Source of the DNA: CAG-964 sp902789345
GTDB taxonomy: Bacteria > Bacillota > Clostridia > Oscillospirales > Acutalibacteraceae
Direction: 5' to 3' (one strand)
DNA: 64,000 bases
Assembly (NCBI GenBank): GCA_052117325.1
Contig: JBQKJJ010000002.1
Below are positions 39,459 through 49,163 of this stretch, piece after piece (position 1 is the stretch's first letter; each line of letters starts with the position of its first letter). The notes beneath the pieces are model-generated. The model ran no database searches. It saw only the letters and a program-made list of their open reading frames with translations, and was not told where the DNA came from. The translations under genes and the position numbers were made by a program.

Positions 39459-40688
39459 TTAAGCAAACAGTGAACTCATACTGTCAATCTGGAAGCTGCT
39501 GGCAGAGCTCATTACGCCGTTAAGGAACAGTACATCTGTAATGCCGTTGTCTTTACAATAGGACACCACATTGCCGTCGTAATGTCTGAAGTCAATAGCG
39601 TGAACCTCGTCGTAGTTGTTTACAAGCCACGGTACAAAGGCGTTGCCGTATGATTCTTTAATTACAAGAATTTTTTTGCCGTTCTTTGAGTCTGCATTTA
39701 CTATTTTAGTAACAGGGTTATCTCCCCATATAAACACACCGTAGGTTTCTGAACCTGCAGCGGCGTCTTCGTAATACATGTTGTCAAGCTCTGTAAACTC
39801 CGTACTGCCCTGCTGCATTAAATACATAGTGTAGGTTTCGCCCATATCGTAGTATTTAACTGTATCCGGGTTATTTTTCAGTGTCTCAACATTTGTTGCA
39901 GTGTAAAGAGAACCTACAAATCCGTTTATTTCCTTTGAAGTAAGCGAGCTTTTGTCTACAGGAGTTTCACCTGCCACCTTACAGAACTGCTCATATGCAT
40001 AGTACGAACCGTCCGCTGTCCAGTGGTGGTCGGTATTAAAGAATTCGTACTCTGTTTTATGCTGGTCCATAGTATCATAAATATTTACACTTTTTATGTC
40101 GGAACCATAGGTGCTGAACACACTGTTTAGGTAGTCCTGCTGATTATTACTTGAAACAGCGCTTTTCAGTCTGTCAGGCAATCCAAAGGCTATGTGTGTA
40201 GGTACAACCAAATTATATACATTTATAGAGCTGTCAAGCTGCTGTCTGTAATGTGTAATGGCGTTGGCATAAGTTTTTGCCATATCTTCAGTACCGTAAA
40301 ACTGTTCAAAAGCCTTGTTGTCCCAAATGTAGATGCCGGAATCGGTTTCGTAACCGTCCTTGCCGTTGTCCTTAATGGTATTGCTGGTTTGCTGTACAGC
40401 CTGTGTAGGCTGGGTAGCAATATTTGCCACAGTAGCTACCTGGGTTGCCTCTGTAGCGTTGTTGTTTAAGCCCTGCTGATTTTTCTCACTTCTGCTGACA
40501 CAGCTTGAAGCGCAGGAGGCAATGCCAAACACTAACAATAAAATCACGGCCATAGCCAATACAATAAGAATAATCCTATTGCGGCGGCGCTTTTTTTCTT
40601 TTTCTCTTTTCCTTTTTATGCGACGCTCCTGCTGCCTTTTTCTAAGGCGCAGTTCCTCCTCGCTAAGGTTGTTTCTATCCTCGTCCAT
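39459..40688 (-). CDS. DHHW family membrane-anchored SGNH-like protein
   Basis: Protein of 409 residues. A strongly basic, Arg/Lys-rich N-terminus (1-38) precedes one transmembrane helix (39-60); a Thr/Gln/Asn linker (about 75-110) leads to an extracytoplasmic domain. FNTDHHWTADG near residue 217 is the DHHW signature and KESYGNAFVPWL near 343 resembles the serine block of AlgJ/AlgX-type acetyltransferases. Such proteins usually work with an MBOAT acyltransferase on cell-wall polymers; none is adjacent here. Start at 40688 with AGGAGG. It appears monocistronic. Function inferred only at the family level. Confidence 0.85.
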   Translation of the reverse strand: MDEDRNNLSEEELRLRKRQQERRIKRKREKEKKRRRNRIILIVLAMAVILLLVFGIASCASSCVSRSEKNQQGLNNNATEATQVATVANIATQPTQAVQQTSNTIKDNGKDGYETDSGIYIWDNKAFEQFYGTEDMAKTYANAITHYRQQLDSSINVYNLVVPTHIAFGLPDRLKSAVSSNNQQDYLNSVFSTYGSDIKSVNIYDTMDQHKTEYEFFNTDHHWTADGSYYAYEQFCKVAGETPVDKSSLTSKEINGFVGSLYTATNVETLKNNPDTVKYYDMGETYTMYLMQQGSTEFTELDNMYYEDAAAGSETYGVFIWGDNPVTKIVNADSKNGKKILVIKESYGNAFVPWLVNNYDEVHAIDFRHYDGNVVSYCKDNGITDVLFLNGVMSSASSFQIDSMSSLFA

Positions 40689-40845
40689 AGTATCCTCCTA
40701 TAATCTATATTAAGTATAGCTACGCTATAATAAAAGCCTACAGCCAATTTTATTATACTTTAGAAAAGGTTAATTTTCAACGCTTTTTATAAAAAAGTTT
40801 TTATATTGCCCGGTTTTTTATATAATTATTAAAGATAATATCAAA

Positions 40846-41691
40846 TCATTTAGATAAAAACAATGTAATAGCGTCAAGTATTTGTCTGGCGTCATTTTTG
40901 CCCAGCTCATACATTTGCTTAAGCAGCTTTGGGTCTTGTTCCATTCTGCCCACCTTTATGCTTTTGCTTGGTCGAAGAACAAGTATATTTCCCTGTTTTT
41001 CCTGTTGCTCTATGTACTTTAATGTTCTGTTATAAACAGCGTATCTGTTTTTAAGTGCCGTAACAAACGCCGGATATTTGCGGTAGTACAAATTAGCCAA
41101 AAGGTTGTTTTCAGGCTTTTTTATATAACCTTTTGGTCGTGTTAAAACCACCAGATTTTTTTCATAGCCCATATTTTGAAATGCCTTTAGGGGTATGCTG
41201 TCACATATTCCGCCGTCAAGGTACTTTTTGCCGTCTATTTCCACAATTTGCGAAACATACGGAAGTGATGCAGAAGCCCTTAGATAATCCATATTTTTGC
41301 CACGCAGGCTTTTACACTGTATGTACTCTGCCTTGCCTGTTTCTACATTACTGCAAGTAACATAGTAATCTACAGGCGATTTTTCAAAGGCATCGTAGTC
41401 AAACACCTCAAGCTTGTTGGGCAAAATATTGTAAGCAAAGTCAGTGCCTACAACATTTCCCGTTGTGATTAATGAGTAAATGCTCATATACTTTTTTTCT
41501 TTTGCAAACCTTATGTTGTATCTTAAATTTCGTTCATATTGGTTAGAAACATAAGAACAGCCGTTTACTGCGCCCGCCGAAGTACCTATAAGCCCGTCTG
41601 CCCATATATCGTTTTCCAACAGAACATCCAACACACCGGCGGCATAAATTCCCCTTTTGCCGCCGCCCTCAAGGACTAAGCCTGTTTTCAT
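40846..41691 (-). CDS. Patatin-like phospholipase
   Basis: Serine acyl hydrolase of 281 residues with the oxyanion loop GGGKRG (residues 8-13), nucleophile elbow GTSAG near 32 and the catalytic Asp in DGGICDSIPL near 156. No signal peptide. It resembles the YjjU/RssA-like cytosolic patatins. The ATG at 41691 is nine bases from AAGGGG; an ATG two codons earlier is too close to it. It lies 33 bases downstream of truB and is probably read through from that operon. Confidence 0.9.
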   Translation of the reverse strand: MKTGLVLEGGGKRGIYAAGVLDVLLENDIWADGLIGTSAGAVNGCSYVSNQYERNLRYNIRFAKEKKYMSIYSLITTGNVVGTDFAYNILPNKLEVFDYDAFEKSPVDYYVTCSNVETGKAEYIQCKSLRGKNMDYLRASASLPYVSQIVEIDGKKYLDGGICDSIPLKAFQNMGYEKNLVVLTRPKGYIKKPENNLLANLYYRKYPAFVTALKNRYAVYNRTLKYIEQQEKQGNILVLRPSKSIKVGRMEQDPKLLKQMYELGKNDARQILDAITLFLSK

Positions 41692-41724
41692 AACCATTCG
41701 CCCCTTACTTTATTATTTGCCGTT

Positions 41725-42627
41725 CTATATAAAATTAAACAGCTTGTATATTGCAAGCCAGTTTTTCTCCTGCTCAACCTTACCTAAGCCTATAAACTTG
41801 CCCTCGTATGTGTATACCCTAAGCACCTCTGCATCTTGCAGATTGCTTATTCTAAGCCTTGACAAATCAAGCTGACCTCCGTTGCAAAAGCGCTTTGCCT
41901 GAGGCAGTGAAACATTAACCTGCCTGTACACATTAAACAGCAGGCTTATGTCCTTTAAAACAGAGTCAAGGGCACCTTCGTTTCCCAGCTGTTTTGCCTG
42001 TTCAAGGGTAACAGCGTCATTAAGGGTATATCCGCAAGCCTTTGTACGGCATAGTGATGTCATTATACCGCCGCAGTTAAGCCTTGCGCCTATGTCGTCT
42101 ATCAACGTTCTTATATATGTACCCTTTGAGCACGCTATACGCAGTTTGCCTGTATGTGTATTCTCGTTAAACTCCAACAGCTGTAACAGGCTTACATTTA
42201 CCTGCCTTTTTTCACGCTGTACAACAATACCCTGTCGGGCAAGCTCATAAAGCCTTTTGCCGTCCTGCTGAACGGCGGAATACATTGGCGGCAGCTGTAA
42301 AATATCACCTGTAAACTCCGGCAAAATATTCTGAATATCCTGCTGTGTTACATTTACTGGCTTTTCACTTTGCACCGTACCCCATACATCAAGAGTATCG
42401 GTGGTAAGCCCCAGTTTAAACTCCGCTTCATATTCTTTGGTGCTGTCGGGCAAAAGGGACTGTGCCTTTGTGGCACTGCCAAAGAGCAACGGCAAAACGC
42501 CTGTTGCCATAGGGTCAAGAGTGCCGGTGTGTCCTACCTTTTTGGTTTTTGCCACACCCCGCATTACAGCTACCACATCAAATGAAGTAAAGTCCGCCGG
42601 CTTATTTATAACAATTACACCGTCCAT
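41725..42627 (-). CDS. truB: tRNA pseudouridine-55 synthase
   Basis: Makes pseudouridine 55 in the T loop of tRNAs. The 300-residue protein has the catalytic Asp in HTGTLDPMATG near residue 38 and the GTYIRTLIDDIG motif near 170. The likely ATG (42627) overlaps the end of nrnA; GAGG lies 12 bases upstream, a loose spacing. Late gene of the nusA-infB operon. Confidence 0.96.
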   Translation of the reverse strand: MDGVIVINKPADFTSFDVVAVMRGVAKTKKVGHTGTLDPMATGVLPLLFGSATKAQSLLPDSTKEYEAEFKLGLTTDTLDVWGTVQSEKPVNVTQQDIQNILPEFTGDILQLPPMYSAVQQDGKRLYELARQGIVVQREKRQVNVSLLQLLEFNENTHTGKLRIACSKGTYIRTLIDDIGARLNCGGIMTSLCRTKACGYTLNDAVTLEQAKQLGNEGALDSVLKDISLLFNVYRQVNVSLPQAKRFCNGGQLDLSRLRISNLQDAEVLRVYTYEGKFIGLGKVEQEKNWLAIYKLFNFI

Positions 42628-42631
42628 ATAT

Positions 42632-43588
42632 TCACTGTTCCTCAATATACTTTTTAGCTACGGCAAGCACAGCTTCTTTTGCCTGCTGTAGAGTTCCGTC
42701 TACGGCACAGCCTGCCGCCGCCTTGTGACCGCCGCCGCCAAGCTGACTGCAAATGGCACTGGCGTCTATACCCTCGTTTGTTCTTACCGATATTTTATAG
42801 GTGGTATCGTTTTTCTGCCTTATTGTAATGCCTATAAGCACGCCTTCTATAGTGCGTGGAATTGCCGATATTCCCTCCACCTCGTCCTCAGGAATATTAA
42901 ACTTTTTCAGTATTTCCTTTGTAGTATGTGCAACGGCAATTTTGTCATCACAAAAATACTCCATATTGCCAATAACATAGGATTCTAAGGCCTTTTTGTT
43001 TTTTGACACTGTTTCAAACATAGCCTTGTTTATTTTAGCGGCGTCACAGCCGCAGTCCATAAGCTGTGCGGCTATGGTGTGGGTTTTTGATGTTGTGTTT
43101 GTATATCTGAAACAGCCCGTATCGGTAGCTATGCCCGTATAGAGAGCGTCTGCAATGTCCTTTGTAATGGTTACATTCAGCTCACCTGCAAGCTCAACTA
43201 TGTTTTCGCAGTTGGAAGCTAGCGGATTTACATAGTAAATCCGGGCAAAAGGCTTGTGCGTATTGTGATGGTCTATAGCCAGCTCTACCTGCTCTGCGTA
43301 TACATCAAGCTCACCTAAAAGCTTAGCGTCGGCAACATCTACACTTACATAATTTTCAACATTAAAATCCTGCTGCTGTGCAAGCTGTTCTAAATATGCA
43401 AACTTTTTAGGAGGTCTGCCTCCGTTTACAAGCACCCTTGCCTTTTTACCCATTTGCTGAAGCATACCGCACAAACCGTAAGCAGAACCAAGGGTATCTC
43501 CGTCCGGGAACTGGTGTGTAAGAATACCAAAGCAGTCGTTGCTTTTAAAAAATTCTGCAACCTCGGCTAAATTACAGGTTTTCCTCAT
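42632..43588 (-). CDS. nrnA: Bifunctional oligoribonuclease and PAP phosphatase
   Basis: DHH-family phosphoesterase of 318 residues that degrades nano-RNAs and 3'-phosphoadenosine 5'-phosphate. Metal-binding motifs are HQFPDGDTLGSA near residue 24, AIDHHNTH near 108 and the C-terminal DHHA1 GGGGHKAAAG near 295. The ATG at 43588 sits six bases after AGGAGG inside the 3' end of rbfA (17-base overlap), which makes the two coupled. A longer reading to 43645 is unsupported. Confidence 0.95.
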   Translation of the reverse strand: MRKTCNLAEVAEFFKSNDCFGILTHQFPDGDTLGSAYGLCGMLQQMGKKARVLVNGGRPPKKFAYLEQLAQQQDFNVENYVSVDVADAKLLGELDVYAEQVELAIDHHNTHKPFARIYYVNPLASNCENIVELAGELNVTITKDIADALYTGIATDTGCFRYTNTTSKTHTIAAQLMDCGCDAAKINKAMFETVSKNKKALESYVIGNMEYFCDDKIAVAHTTKEILKKFNIPEDEVEGISAIPRTIEGVLIGITIRQKNDTTYKISVRTNEGIDASAICSQLGGGGHKAAAGCAVDGTLQQAKEAVLAVAKKYIEEQ

Positions 43589-43949
43589 CTTCTTCCTCCT
43601 CTTCGGGAATATCAAGCTCTGAAAGCATTCTGTTAATATTCGCACTGTACTCTATTGAATCGGTTGCATAAAACAGCGGTGCCGGAACATGGCGCAGCTT
43701 TAGCCTGTGGCCCAGCTCCTTTCGTATATAACCGGCTGCATTTTTCAAAGCCTTTGCCGCCTCTTTGCTTTTTTCCATACCGTACATTGAGCTTACATAT
43801 ACACTGCAATACGATAGGTCGTTTGTAACATCTACCCTTACAACGCTTATTAATGCGTCACTTACACGAGGATCTTTCATTTCACGCAGTATTGCTGTAA
43901 GTTCACGCTTAATGTCCTCTGTAGTACGGTCCATTTTATATCCTGCCAT
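43572..43949 (-). CDS. rbfA: 30S ribosome-binding factor A
   Basis: Late 30S assembly factor with a KH-type fold, 125 residues: REMKDPRVSDALISVVRVDVTNDLSYCSVYVS near 17-50 and LRHVPAPLFYATDSIE near 95. The C-terminus is strongly acidic (EEEEEDEENL); its codons supply the AGGAGG of nrnA. GGAGAAG precedes the ATG. Confidence 0.96.
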   Translation of the reverse strand: MAGYKMDRTTEDIKRELTAILREMKDPRVSDALISVVRVDVTNDLSYCSVYVSSMYGMEKSKEAAKALKNAAGYIRKELGHRLKLRHVPAPLFYATDSIEYSANINRMLSELDIPEEEEEDEENL

Positions 43950-44073
43950 ATTTCTTCTCCTTGTAAATATTTATATATATTATTGTTTCTGTTATATAAA
44001 TTGCTAGTCATTTTTAAACAGGTATATAATACCTTTAAAGTCTGAAAGCAATGTTTATTATAAATTCAAAATT

Positions 44074-44116
44074 GGCGGACTACAGAGGGTTATTTAAAAC
44101 CTTTCTATTGTCCGCC
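44074..44116 (-). terminator. Weak hairpin between infB and rbfA
   Basis: GGCGGAC/GTCCGCC with an inner AGGTT/AACCC stem, followed on the minus strand by AATTTTGAATTT. It may reduce but not stop transcription into rbfA; the 250-base gap otherwise holds nothing I recognise. Confidence 0.4.
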
Positions 44117-44200
44117 TGTTAATACCAAGCACTGTTAAAATACACCGGGCTTTTTGTAAGCCTTTGCTTTTGCAGTGTTGGGTATAAATATTATGGGTAA

Positions 44201-46594
44201 TTAATCTCTGTATTCTTCTATTTTGAACACCTCAAGAATGTCGCCCTCTTTAAGGTCAGAGAAATGCTCAAGTCCTATACCGCACTCGTAACCTGCCGCA
44301 ACCTCTTTAACAGAATCCTTGAAACGCTGAAGTGAAGACATTGTGTCCTCGGCAACAACTATGCCGTCACGAACAACACGCACCATAGCGTTACGCTCAA
44401 CCTTGCCGTTAAGTACATAGCTGCCTGCAATAAAGCCAACATTCTTAATCTTAATAACACTACGGCACTCTGCCTTGCCCAGCTCAACTTCTCTTGTCTT
44501 TGGTGCAAGCATACCCTTCATTGCCTGCTCAATTTCTTCTATACAGTCATAAATTACACGGTACATATGAAGCTCTATGCCGTCACGCTCAGCTGTAGCC
44601 TGTGCTACTGCATCAGGACGAACATTAAAGCCTACTACAATAGCATTTGATGCCTTTGCCAACATAACATCGGACTCATTAATGGCACCAACTGCACCGT
44701 GGATAACATTTACTCTTACCTCGTTGTTTGAAAGCTTTTCCAAAGACTGTCTTACTGCTTCTACAGAGCCTTGTACATCTGCCTTAACAATAATCTTAAG
44801 CTCTTTAATTTCACCCAGCTGCATTTGGTCAAACAGGTTGTCAAGTGTAACCTTTGTTTGTGCGTTAAACAGCTCTTCCTTAGCCTTTGCCTTTCTCTGC
44901 TCTACAAGCTCTCTTGCAAGGCGCTCGTCAGATACTGCGTTAAAGATGTCGCCGCCTGTAGGCACTTCGCCTAGACCAGACACCTCAACAGGGTATGACG
45001 GCCCTGCGTGCTTAACCTTTTCGCCTCTGTCGTTGGTCATAGCTCTTACACGGCCTACAGAAGTACCTGCTACAATAATGTCACCTACATTCAGTGTACC
45101 GTTCTGTACAAGCATAGATGCAATAGGACCTCTGCCCTTGTCAAGCCTTGCCTCAATTACAACACCCTTTGCACTTCTGTCAGGGTTAGCCTTTAGCTCC
45201 ATAACATCGGCTGTAAGCAGAACCATCTCAAGCAAATCGTCAAGACCTTCTTTTGTTTTTGCAGAAACAGGAATACACGGTACATCGCCGCCCCATTCCT
45301 CAGGAACAATGTTATACTCTGTAAGCTGCTGCTTAACCTGCTCAGGGTTAGCGCCCGGCTTATCCATTTTGTTAATTGCTACAATTATAGATACTCCGGC
45401 AGCCTTTGCGTGGTTAATAGCCTCTACAGTCTGCGGCATAATACCGTCGTCTGCGGCAACCACCAATATGGCAATATCCGTAGCCATTGCACCTCTTGCA
45501 CGCATTGTTGTAAATGCTTCGTGACCAGGTGTATCCAAGAATGTAATTTCACGGTCGTTTATATTGACACGGTATGCACCAATATGCTGTGTAATACCAC
45601 CTGCCTCGCCTGCTGTAACATGGGCGTGACGAATTGCGTCAAGCAATGAGGTTTTACCGTGGTCAACATGGCCCATTACAACAACTACAGGCGCACGCTC
45701 TACAAGGTTGCTGTCGTCGTCCTCGCTGTCGTCTATAATTCTTTCTTCGATTGTAACTACAACCTCTTTTTCAACCTTTGCATGGAATTCCATAGCAACA
45801 AGTGAAGCTGTGTCAAAGTCTATAGTATCGTTTACGCTTGCCATTACACCAAGCATCATCAGCTTTTTAATAACCTCGGCAGCTGTAGCCTTTAGCCTTA
45901 GAGCCAGCTCGCCAACCTGAATTTCCTCAGGAATAGAAACAGTAATAGGCTTCTTTTTACGCTCCATAGCAATACGGTTTAAACGCTCCTGCTCGGTTTC
46001 TCTTTTGCCTCTTCTCTGCTTATTTCTCTGCTGTGAACGCTGGTTAATCTTCTGCTTGTGTGCAGTTTGATTTTCACTCTTAATCTTTTCACTTGCCAGT
46101 CTGTCATACTTTTCGTTGTATCTTTCTACATCAACAACTACCTGACGGGTATCGACAATTTTTCTTTCTTTTCTGTTCTTAAACTGAACATTACCGTTGT
46201 CGTTTTTATTATCGTCTGACTGTGCCTGTGGTTTGCTGTCCTGCTTCTTTACATTCTGCTTTGCAGCTGTATTTTTGCCGTCCTGCTTTTTACCCTGCTT
46301 GTCGTCCTTTGACTGTGGCTTTCTTTTGCCGTCAGATTTTTTGTCTGAATTTTCGCCGGCCTTATCTTCAGTGCTCTTGTCTGCACTGCCGTTGGCAGCG
46401 TAATATGCGTCAAAGCTTTCCATATTATTTTTCTGTGTAAAGTAATCAAATACTATGTTTAGTTCCTCTTCTGTAAGTACAGCTGTTTGCTTTTTAGGTT
46501 CACCACCAAAATACTTACTTAAAACATCTATAACATCTTTATTAGCTACACCAAGGTCGCTTGCGACCTCACGCAATTTATATTTTACCATCAT
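44201..46594 (-). CDS. infB: Translation initiation factor IF-2
   Basis: GTPase that brings initiator tRNA to the ribosome, 797 residues. The N-terminal domain (1-60) is followed by a Lys/Asp/Gln-rich low-complexity linker (about 65-200), an IF2_N domain near 225, and the G domain from residue 305 (GHVDHGKTS, DTPGHEAF, NKMDKPGA). Domains II to IV follow. The first ATG (46594) is ten bases after AGGAGG; a second ATG follows directly and could also serve. Confidence 0.98.
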   Translation of the reverse strand: MMVKYKLREVASDLGVANKDVIDVLSKYFGGEPKKQTAVLTEEELNIVFDYFTQKNNMESFDAYYAANGSADKSTEDKAGENSDKKSDGKRKPQSKDDKQGKKQDGKNTAAKQNVKKQDSKPQAQSDDNKNDNGNVQFKNRKERKIVDTRQVVVDVERYNEKYDRLASEKIKSENQTAHKQKINQRSQQRNKQRRGKRETEQERLNRIAMERKKKPITVSIPEEIQVGELALRLKATAAEVIKKLMMLGVMASVNDTIDFDTASLVAMEFHAKVEKEVVVTIEERIIDDSEDDDSNLVERAPVVVVMGHVDHGKTSLLDAIRHAHVTAGEAGGITQHIGAYRVNINDREITFLDTPGHEAFTTMRARGAMATDIAILVVAADDGIMPQTVEAINHAKAAGVSIIVAINKMDKPGANPEQVKQQLTEYNIVPEEWGGDVPCIPVSAKTKEGLDDLLEMVLLTADVMELKANPDRSAKGVVIEARLDKGRGPIASMLVQNGTLNVGDIIVAGTSVGRVRAMTNDRGEKVKHAGPSYPVEVSGLGEVPTGGDIFNAVSDERLARELVEQRKAKAKEELFNAQTKVTLDNLFDQMQLGEIKELKIIVKADVQGSVEAVRQSLEKLSNNEVRVNVIHGAVGAINESDVMLAKASNAIVVGFNVRPDAVAQATAERDGIELHMYRVIYDCIEEIEQAMKGMLAPKTREVELGKAECRSVIKIKNVGFIAGSYVLNGKVERNAMVRVVRDGIVVAEDTMSSLQRFKDSVKEVAAGYECGIGLEHFSDLKEGDILEVFKIEEYRD

Positions 46595-46609
46595 AAGCAA
46601 CTTACCTCC

Positions 46610-46915
46610 TTATTCATTGTCAGCTAACTGCATTAGCTTCTTTGCAAATCCTGCGTCGTGTATTGAAATTACAGCTGTAAGCTTGCCAAGTGCCTGACTT
46701 AGCTGCTGCTTGCTGCAACTTAGGGTTCGTATTTCTACATTATTGTTTTCTGCCACAAGGGCAACTTCCTTTGCTGTACGCTGTGACGCATCACCGGCTA
46801 ACAGCACCAAGCAGGATTCGCCATTGTTTATTTCCTCTATAACCGCATCGTTACCTATGGTCATTTTACCTGCTCTTCTGCACAATCCCAAAAAGGACAA
46901 TAGCTTATTATTCAA
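46610..46915 (-). CDS. ylxQ: L7Ae-type ribosomal protein homologue YlxQ
   Basis: Protein of 101 residues of the L7Ae/L30e/S12e fold that binds kink-turn RNA, with LLSFLGLCRRAGKMTIGNDAVI at the N-terminus and LVLLAGDAS near 37. The start is TTG at 46915, overlapping the end of ylxR by 8 bases. Standard position between ylxR and infB. Confidence 0.93.
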   Translation of the reverse strand: MNNKLLSFLGLCRRAGKMTIGNDAVIEEINNGESCLVLLAGDASQRTAKEVALVAENNNVEIRTLSCSKQQLSQALGKLTAVISIHDAGFAKKLMQLADNE

Positions 46916-47210
46916 GGCTCTTCATACCTTCTTCCAACTGACTGTAAACCTCGTCGGGAATTTTGCAGGCAAAGGCCCTTTCAAGGCGGCGTGCCTTTTG
47001 TGCCTTTTGCAAGCACTCCAAGCTGTGGCACACATATGCACCTCTGCCCGGCTTTTTACCTGTAGTATCCAAAGAAACCTCGCCTTTTTGCAAAACCTCA
47101 CCGTTTTCATCTTTTATATCCGGTGCCTTTACAATGCGAATAAGCTCTTTTTTAGGCTTCATTTCCATACAGCCTGTGCATTTCCTTAGAGGTATTCTCT
47201 TTTGTTTCAC
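46908..47210 (-). CDS. ylxR: YlxR family RNA-binding protein (RnpM)
   Basis: Protein of 100 residues (DUF448) with the signature RKCTGCMEMKPKKELIRIV near residue 9 and KPGRGAYVCHSLECLQKA near 53. In Bacillus it has been reported to bind RNase P RNA. The start is GTG (47210). Located between nusA and ylxQ. Confidence 0.94.
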   Translation of the reverse strand: MKQKRIPLRKCTGCMEMKPKKELIRIVKAPDIKDENGEVLQKGEVSLDTTGKKPGRGAYVCHSLECLQKAQKARRLERAFACKIPDEVYSQLEEGMKSLE

Positions 47211-47258
47211 TTAACCACTGCCTTTCACGGTTTAATGCAAAAGTATTTTGGGAATATA

Positions 47259-48554
47259 TTACTCGTCAGACTCTAAACCCAATATAGCGTCTACTGCGTC
47301 TTGAATTTCCTTATCCTTCTCCCTGTCTACATCTTCTGCAATTTCTTCATTTTCTACAAGGTTTTCTTCAAGGTTTTCAGGTGTGTCCTCAACGGTCTGC
47401 TGTAAACTGTCTGTATCTGCTTCTTCTATGTCGCTTTCAAAATCCTCTGCGTTATCAACAGGCAGCTCTGCATCATCGTCAGCCGGTACAAAATCGTCCT
47501 CTTCTTCTCCAAAGAAACCGCTTTCAGGGCGAATGTCAATTTTCCAGCCTGTCAGCTTTGCTGCAAGTCTTGCATTCTGTCCCTTGTTGCCGATAGCAAG
47601 TGAAAGCTGGCTGTCTGGTACTGTTACACGACAGGACTTTGAACCGTCTGCCGCAACCTGCACCTTAATAACGCTTGCCGGTGAAAGTGCAGCCGAAATA
47701 AACTTCTTAGGGTCCTCGTCATACTCTACTATGTCAATTTTCTCACCGTTAAGCTCATCTACAATAGTACCTACTCTTGCGCCTCTGGTACCAATGCAAG
47801 CACCTATAGCGTCAACCTGGTCGTCCTTGCTGCATACGGCAATTTTTGTTCTTGAGCCTGCTTCTCTTGAGATAGACTTAATCTCAACAATTCCGTCATA
47901 AATTTCAGGAACCTCTGTTTCAAACATTCTCTTTACAAACTCAGGGTGAGTTCTTGAAATTAAAACTCTTGGGCCACCCTTTTCTCTCTTTTGAACATCA
48001 GAAATGTAAACCTTTATCTTCTGACCTTCTTCAAGAATTTCGCCGTCTACCTGCTCACCGTGAAGCAGTACAGCTGTAGACTTGTTTATTCTTACTGTAG
48101 CGTTGCCTGTGCGTGGGTCAATTCTTTCTACGGTAGCTGTAACAAGCTCGCCGATTTTGCTTTGGAACTCAAGCATAATCTGACTCTTTTCGCCCTCGTT
48201 AATACCCTGTCTTATAACATTTCTTGCGGCATTAACACCGATTCTGCCTAATGCCATTGTGTCCATTTTTACCCCTACATAATCACCTATTTGTGCGCTT
48301 GGGTTAATTTCTCTTGCTTTTTCTTCGGAAATCTCAATGTTGTTGTCAAAAACCTCTTCAACAACCTCCTTTTGCAGATAAGCGTCAAAAATATAATTGT
48401 CCTTATCAATTACAAATGTTACATTGTCATTGCCGTAGTTTTTGCCTGCCGCAATTTCGATAGCTCTTTTAATTTGCTCAAACATATACTCAGACGGTAC
48501 GCCCTTATCTTTTTCAAGCTGTGCAATGGCCTCGAATAGCCCTTTGTTATCCAT
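47259..48554 (-). CDS. nusA: Transcription termination/antitermination factor NusA
   Basis: Protein of 431 residues: N-terminal RNA-polymerase-binding domain (1-130), S1 domain (about 135-200), two KH domains (about 200-345, with ACIGTRGARVGTIVDELNGEKIDIVEY and LAIGNKGQNARLAAKLTGWKIDI), and an acidic C-terminal tail (about 350-431) in place of the AR repeats of Enterobacteria. The ATG at 48554 is preferred over the reading from 48566. Second gene of the operon. Confidence 0.97.
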   Translation of the reverse strand: MDNKGLFEAIAQLEKDKGVPSEYMFEQIKRAIEIAAGKNYGNDNVTFVIDKDNYIFDAYLQKEVVEEVFDNNIEISEEKAREINPSAQIGDYVGVKMDTMALGRIGVNAARNVIRQGINEGEKSQIMLEFQSKIGELVTATVERIDPRTGNATVRINKSTAVLLHGEQVDGEILEEGQKIKVYISDVQKREKGGPRVLISRTHPEFVKRMFETEVPEIYDGIVEIKSISREAGSRTKIAVCSKDDQVDAIGACIGTRGARVGTIVDELNGEKIDIVEYDEDPKKFISAALSPASVIKVQVAADGSKSCRVTVPDSQLSLAIGNKGQNARLAAKLTGWKIDIRPESGFFGEEEDDFVPADDDAELPVDNAEDFESDIEEADTDSLQQTVEDTPENLEENLVENEEIAEDVDREKDKEIQDAVDAILGLESDE

Positions 48555-48589
48555 TTTTAAAATCAACCTTTCTTAGTTTTATAGCAAAA

Positions 48590-49057
48590 TTACATATTAA
48601 AGTCGTCAAGCTTTACCCAGACGCTGTCTTTTTTATTAAAGGTAACATCTCCGCTGTCTGTAGTTACTGTACAGCTTTGTTTGTCGGCAGAAGCAAGCAC
48701 ACCCTTAAACTCCTTGCCTACACCCTCTATAGGGCGTATCATTTTAACCATTACATCAGCGCCTATAAACTGCTCAAAATGCTCCGGTCTGGTAAGCTCT
48801 CTTTCTATACCCGGTGAGCAAACCTCAAGACAATAGCTTTTGTCAATAGGGTCTGCAATGTCAAGCGGCTCGTCAACAGCACGGCTTACAGCCTCACAGT
48901 CCTCTATGGTAATACCGTTTTCACTGTCTATAAAAATTCTTAAATACCAGTTGGCACCCTCTTTTACAAAGCGAACGTCCCACAGCTGTAGGTTTAGCGC
49001 CTTAACATAAGGCTCTACAATATCCCATACGGCATTTACTGTGTTTTTACCTGCCAT
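48590..49057 (-). CDS. rimP: Ribosome maturation factor RimP
   Basis: Protein of 155 residues needed for 30S assembly. The N-terminal domain has DVRFVKEGANWYLRIFIDSENGITIEDCEAVSRAVDE (about 24-60) and LEVCSPGIERELTRPEHF near 79. The C-terminal SH3-like domain is near 100-150. AAAGGAAG precedes the ATG. First gene of the nusA-infB operon. Confidence 0.96.
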   Translation of the reverse strand: MAGKNTVNAVWDIVEPYVKALNLQLWDVRFVKEGANWYLRIFIDSENGITIEDCEAVSRAVDEPLDIADPIDKSYCLEVCSPGIERELTRPEHFEQFIGADVMVKMIRPIEGVGKEFKGVLASADKQSCTVTTDSGDVTFNKKDSVWVKLDDFNM

Positions 49058-49102
49058 AACGCACTTCCTTTCAAATTCTGCTTCTCCTGCTTTTGTACAA
49101 AT

Positions 49103-49132
49103 AAAAAGAGCGGGCTGCTTTACTTCCCACTC
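49103..49132 (-). terminator. Leader terminator of the rimP-nusA operon
   Basis: On the minus strand GAGTGGG (49132-49126) pairs with CCCGCTC (49114-49108, one G-U) and is followed by TTTTTATTT. It lies between the rimP promoter and the rimP start, so it can act as an attenuator. NusA, encoded next, could control it (inference). Confidence 0.65.
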
Positions 49133-49163
49133 CTTACTTCTAATACTTATTTAATCTCTAATT

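Noticed and set aside
44577..45524. 315-codon frame opposite infB
   Set aside because: Antisense shadow in the GTPase region of IF-2; Ser/Ala/Thr-rich composition typical of such shadows, no ribosome site.
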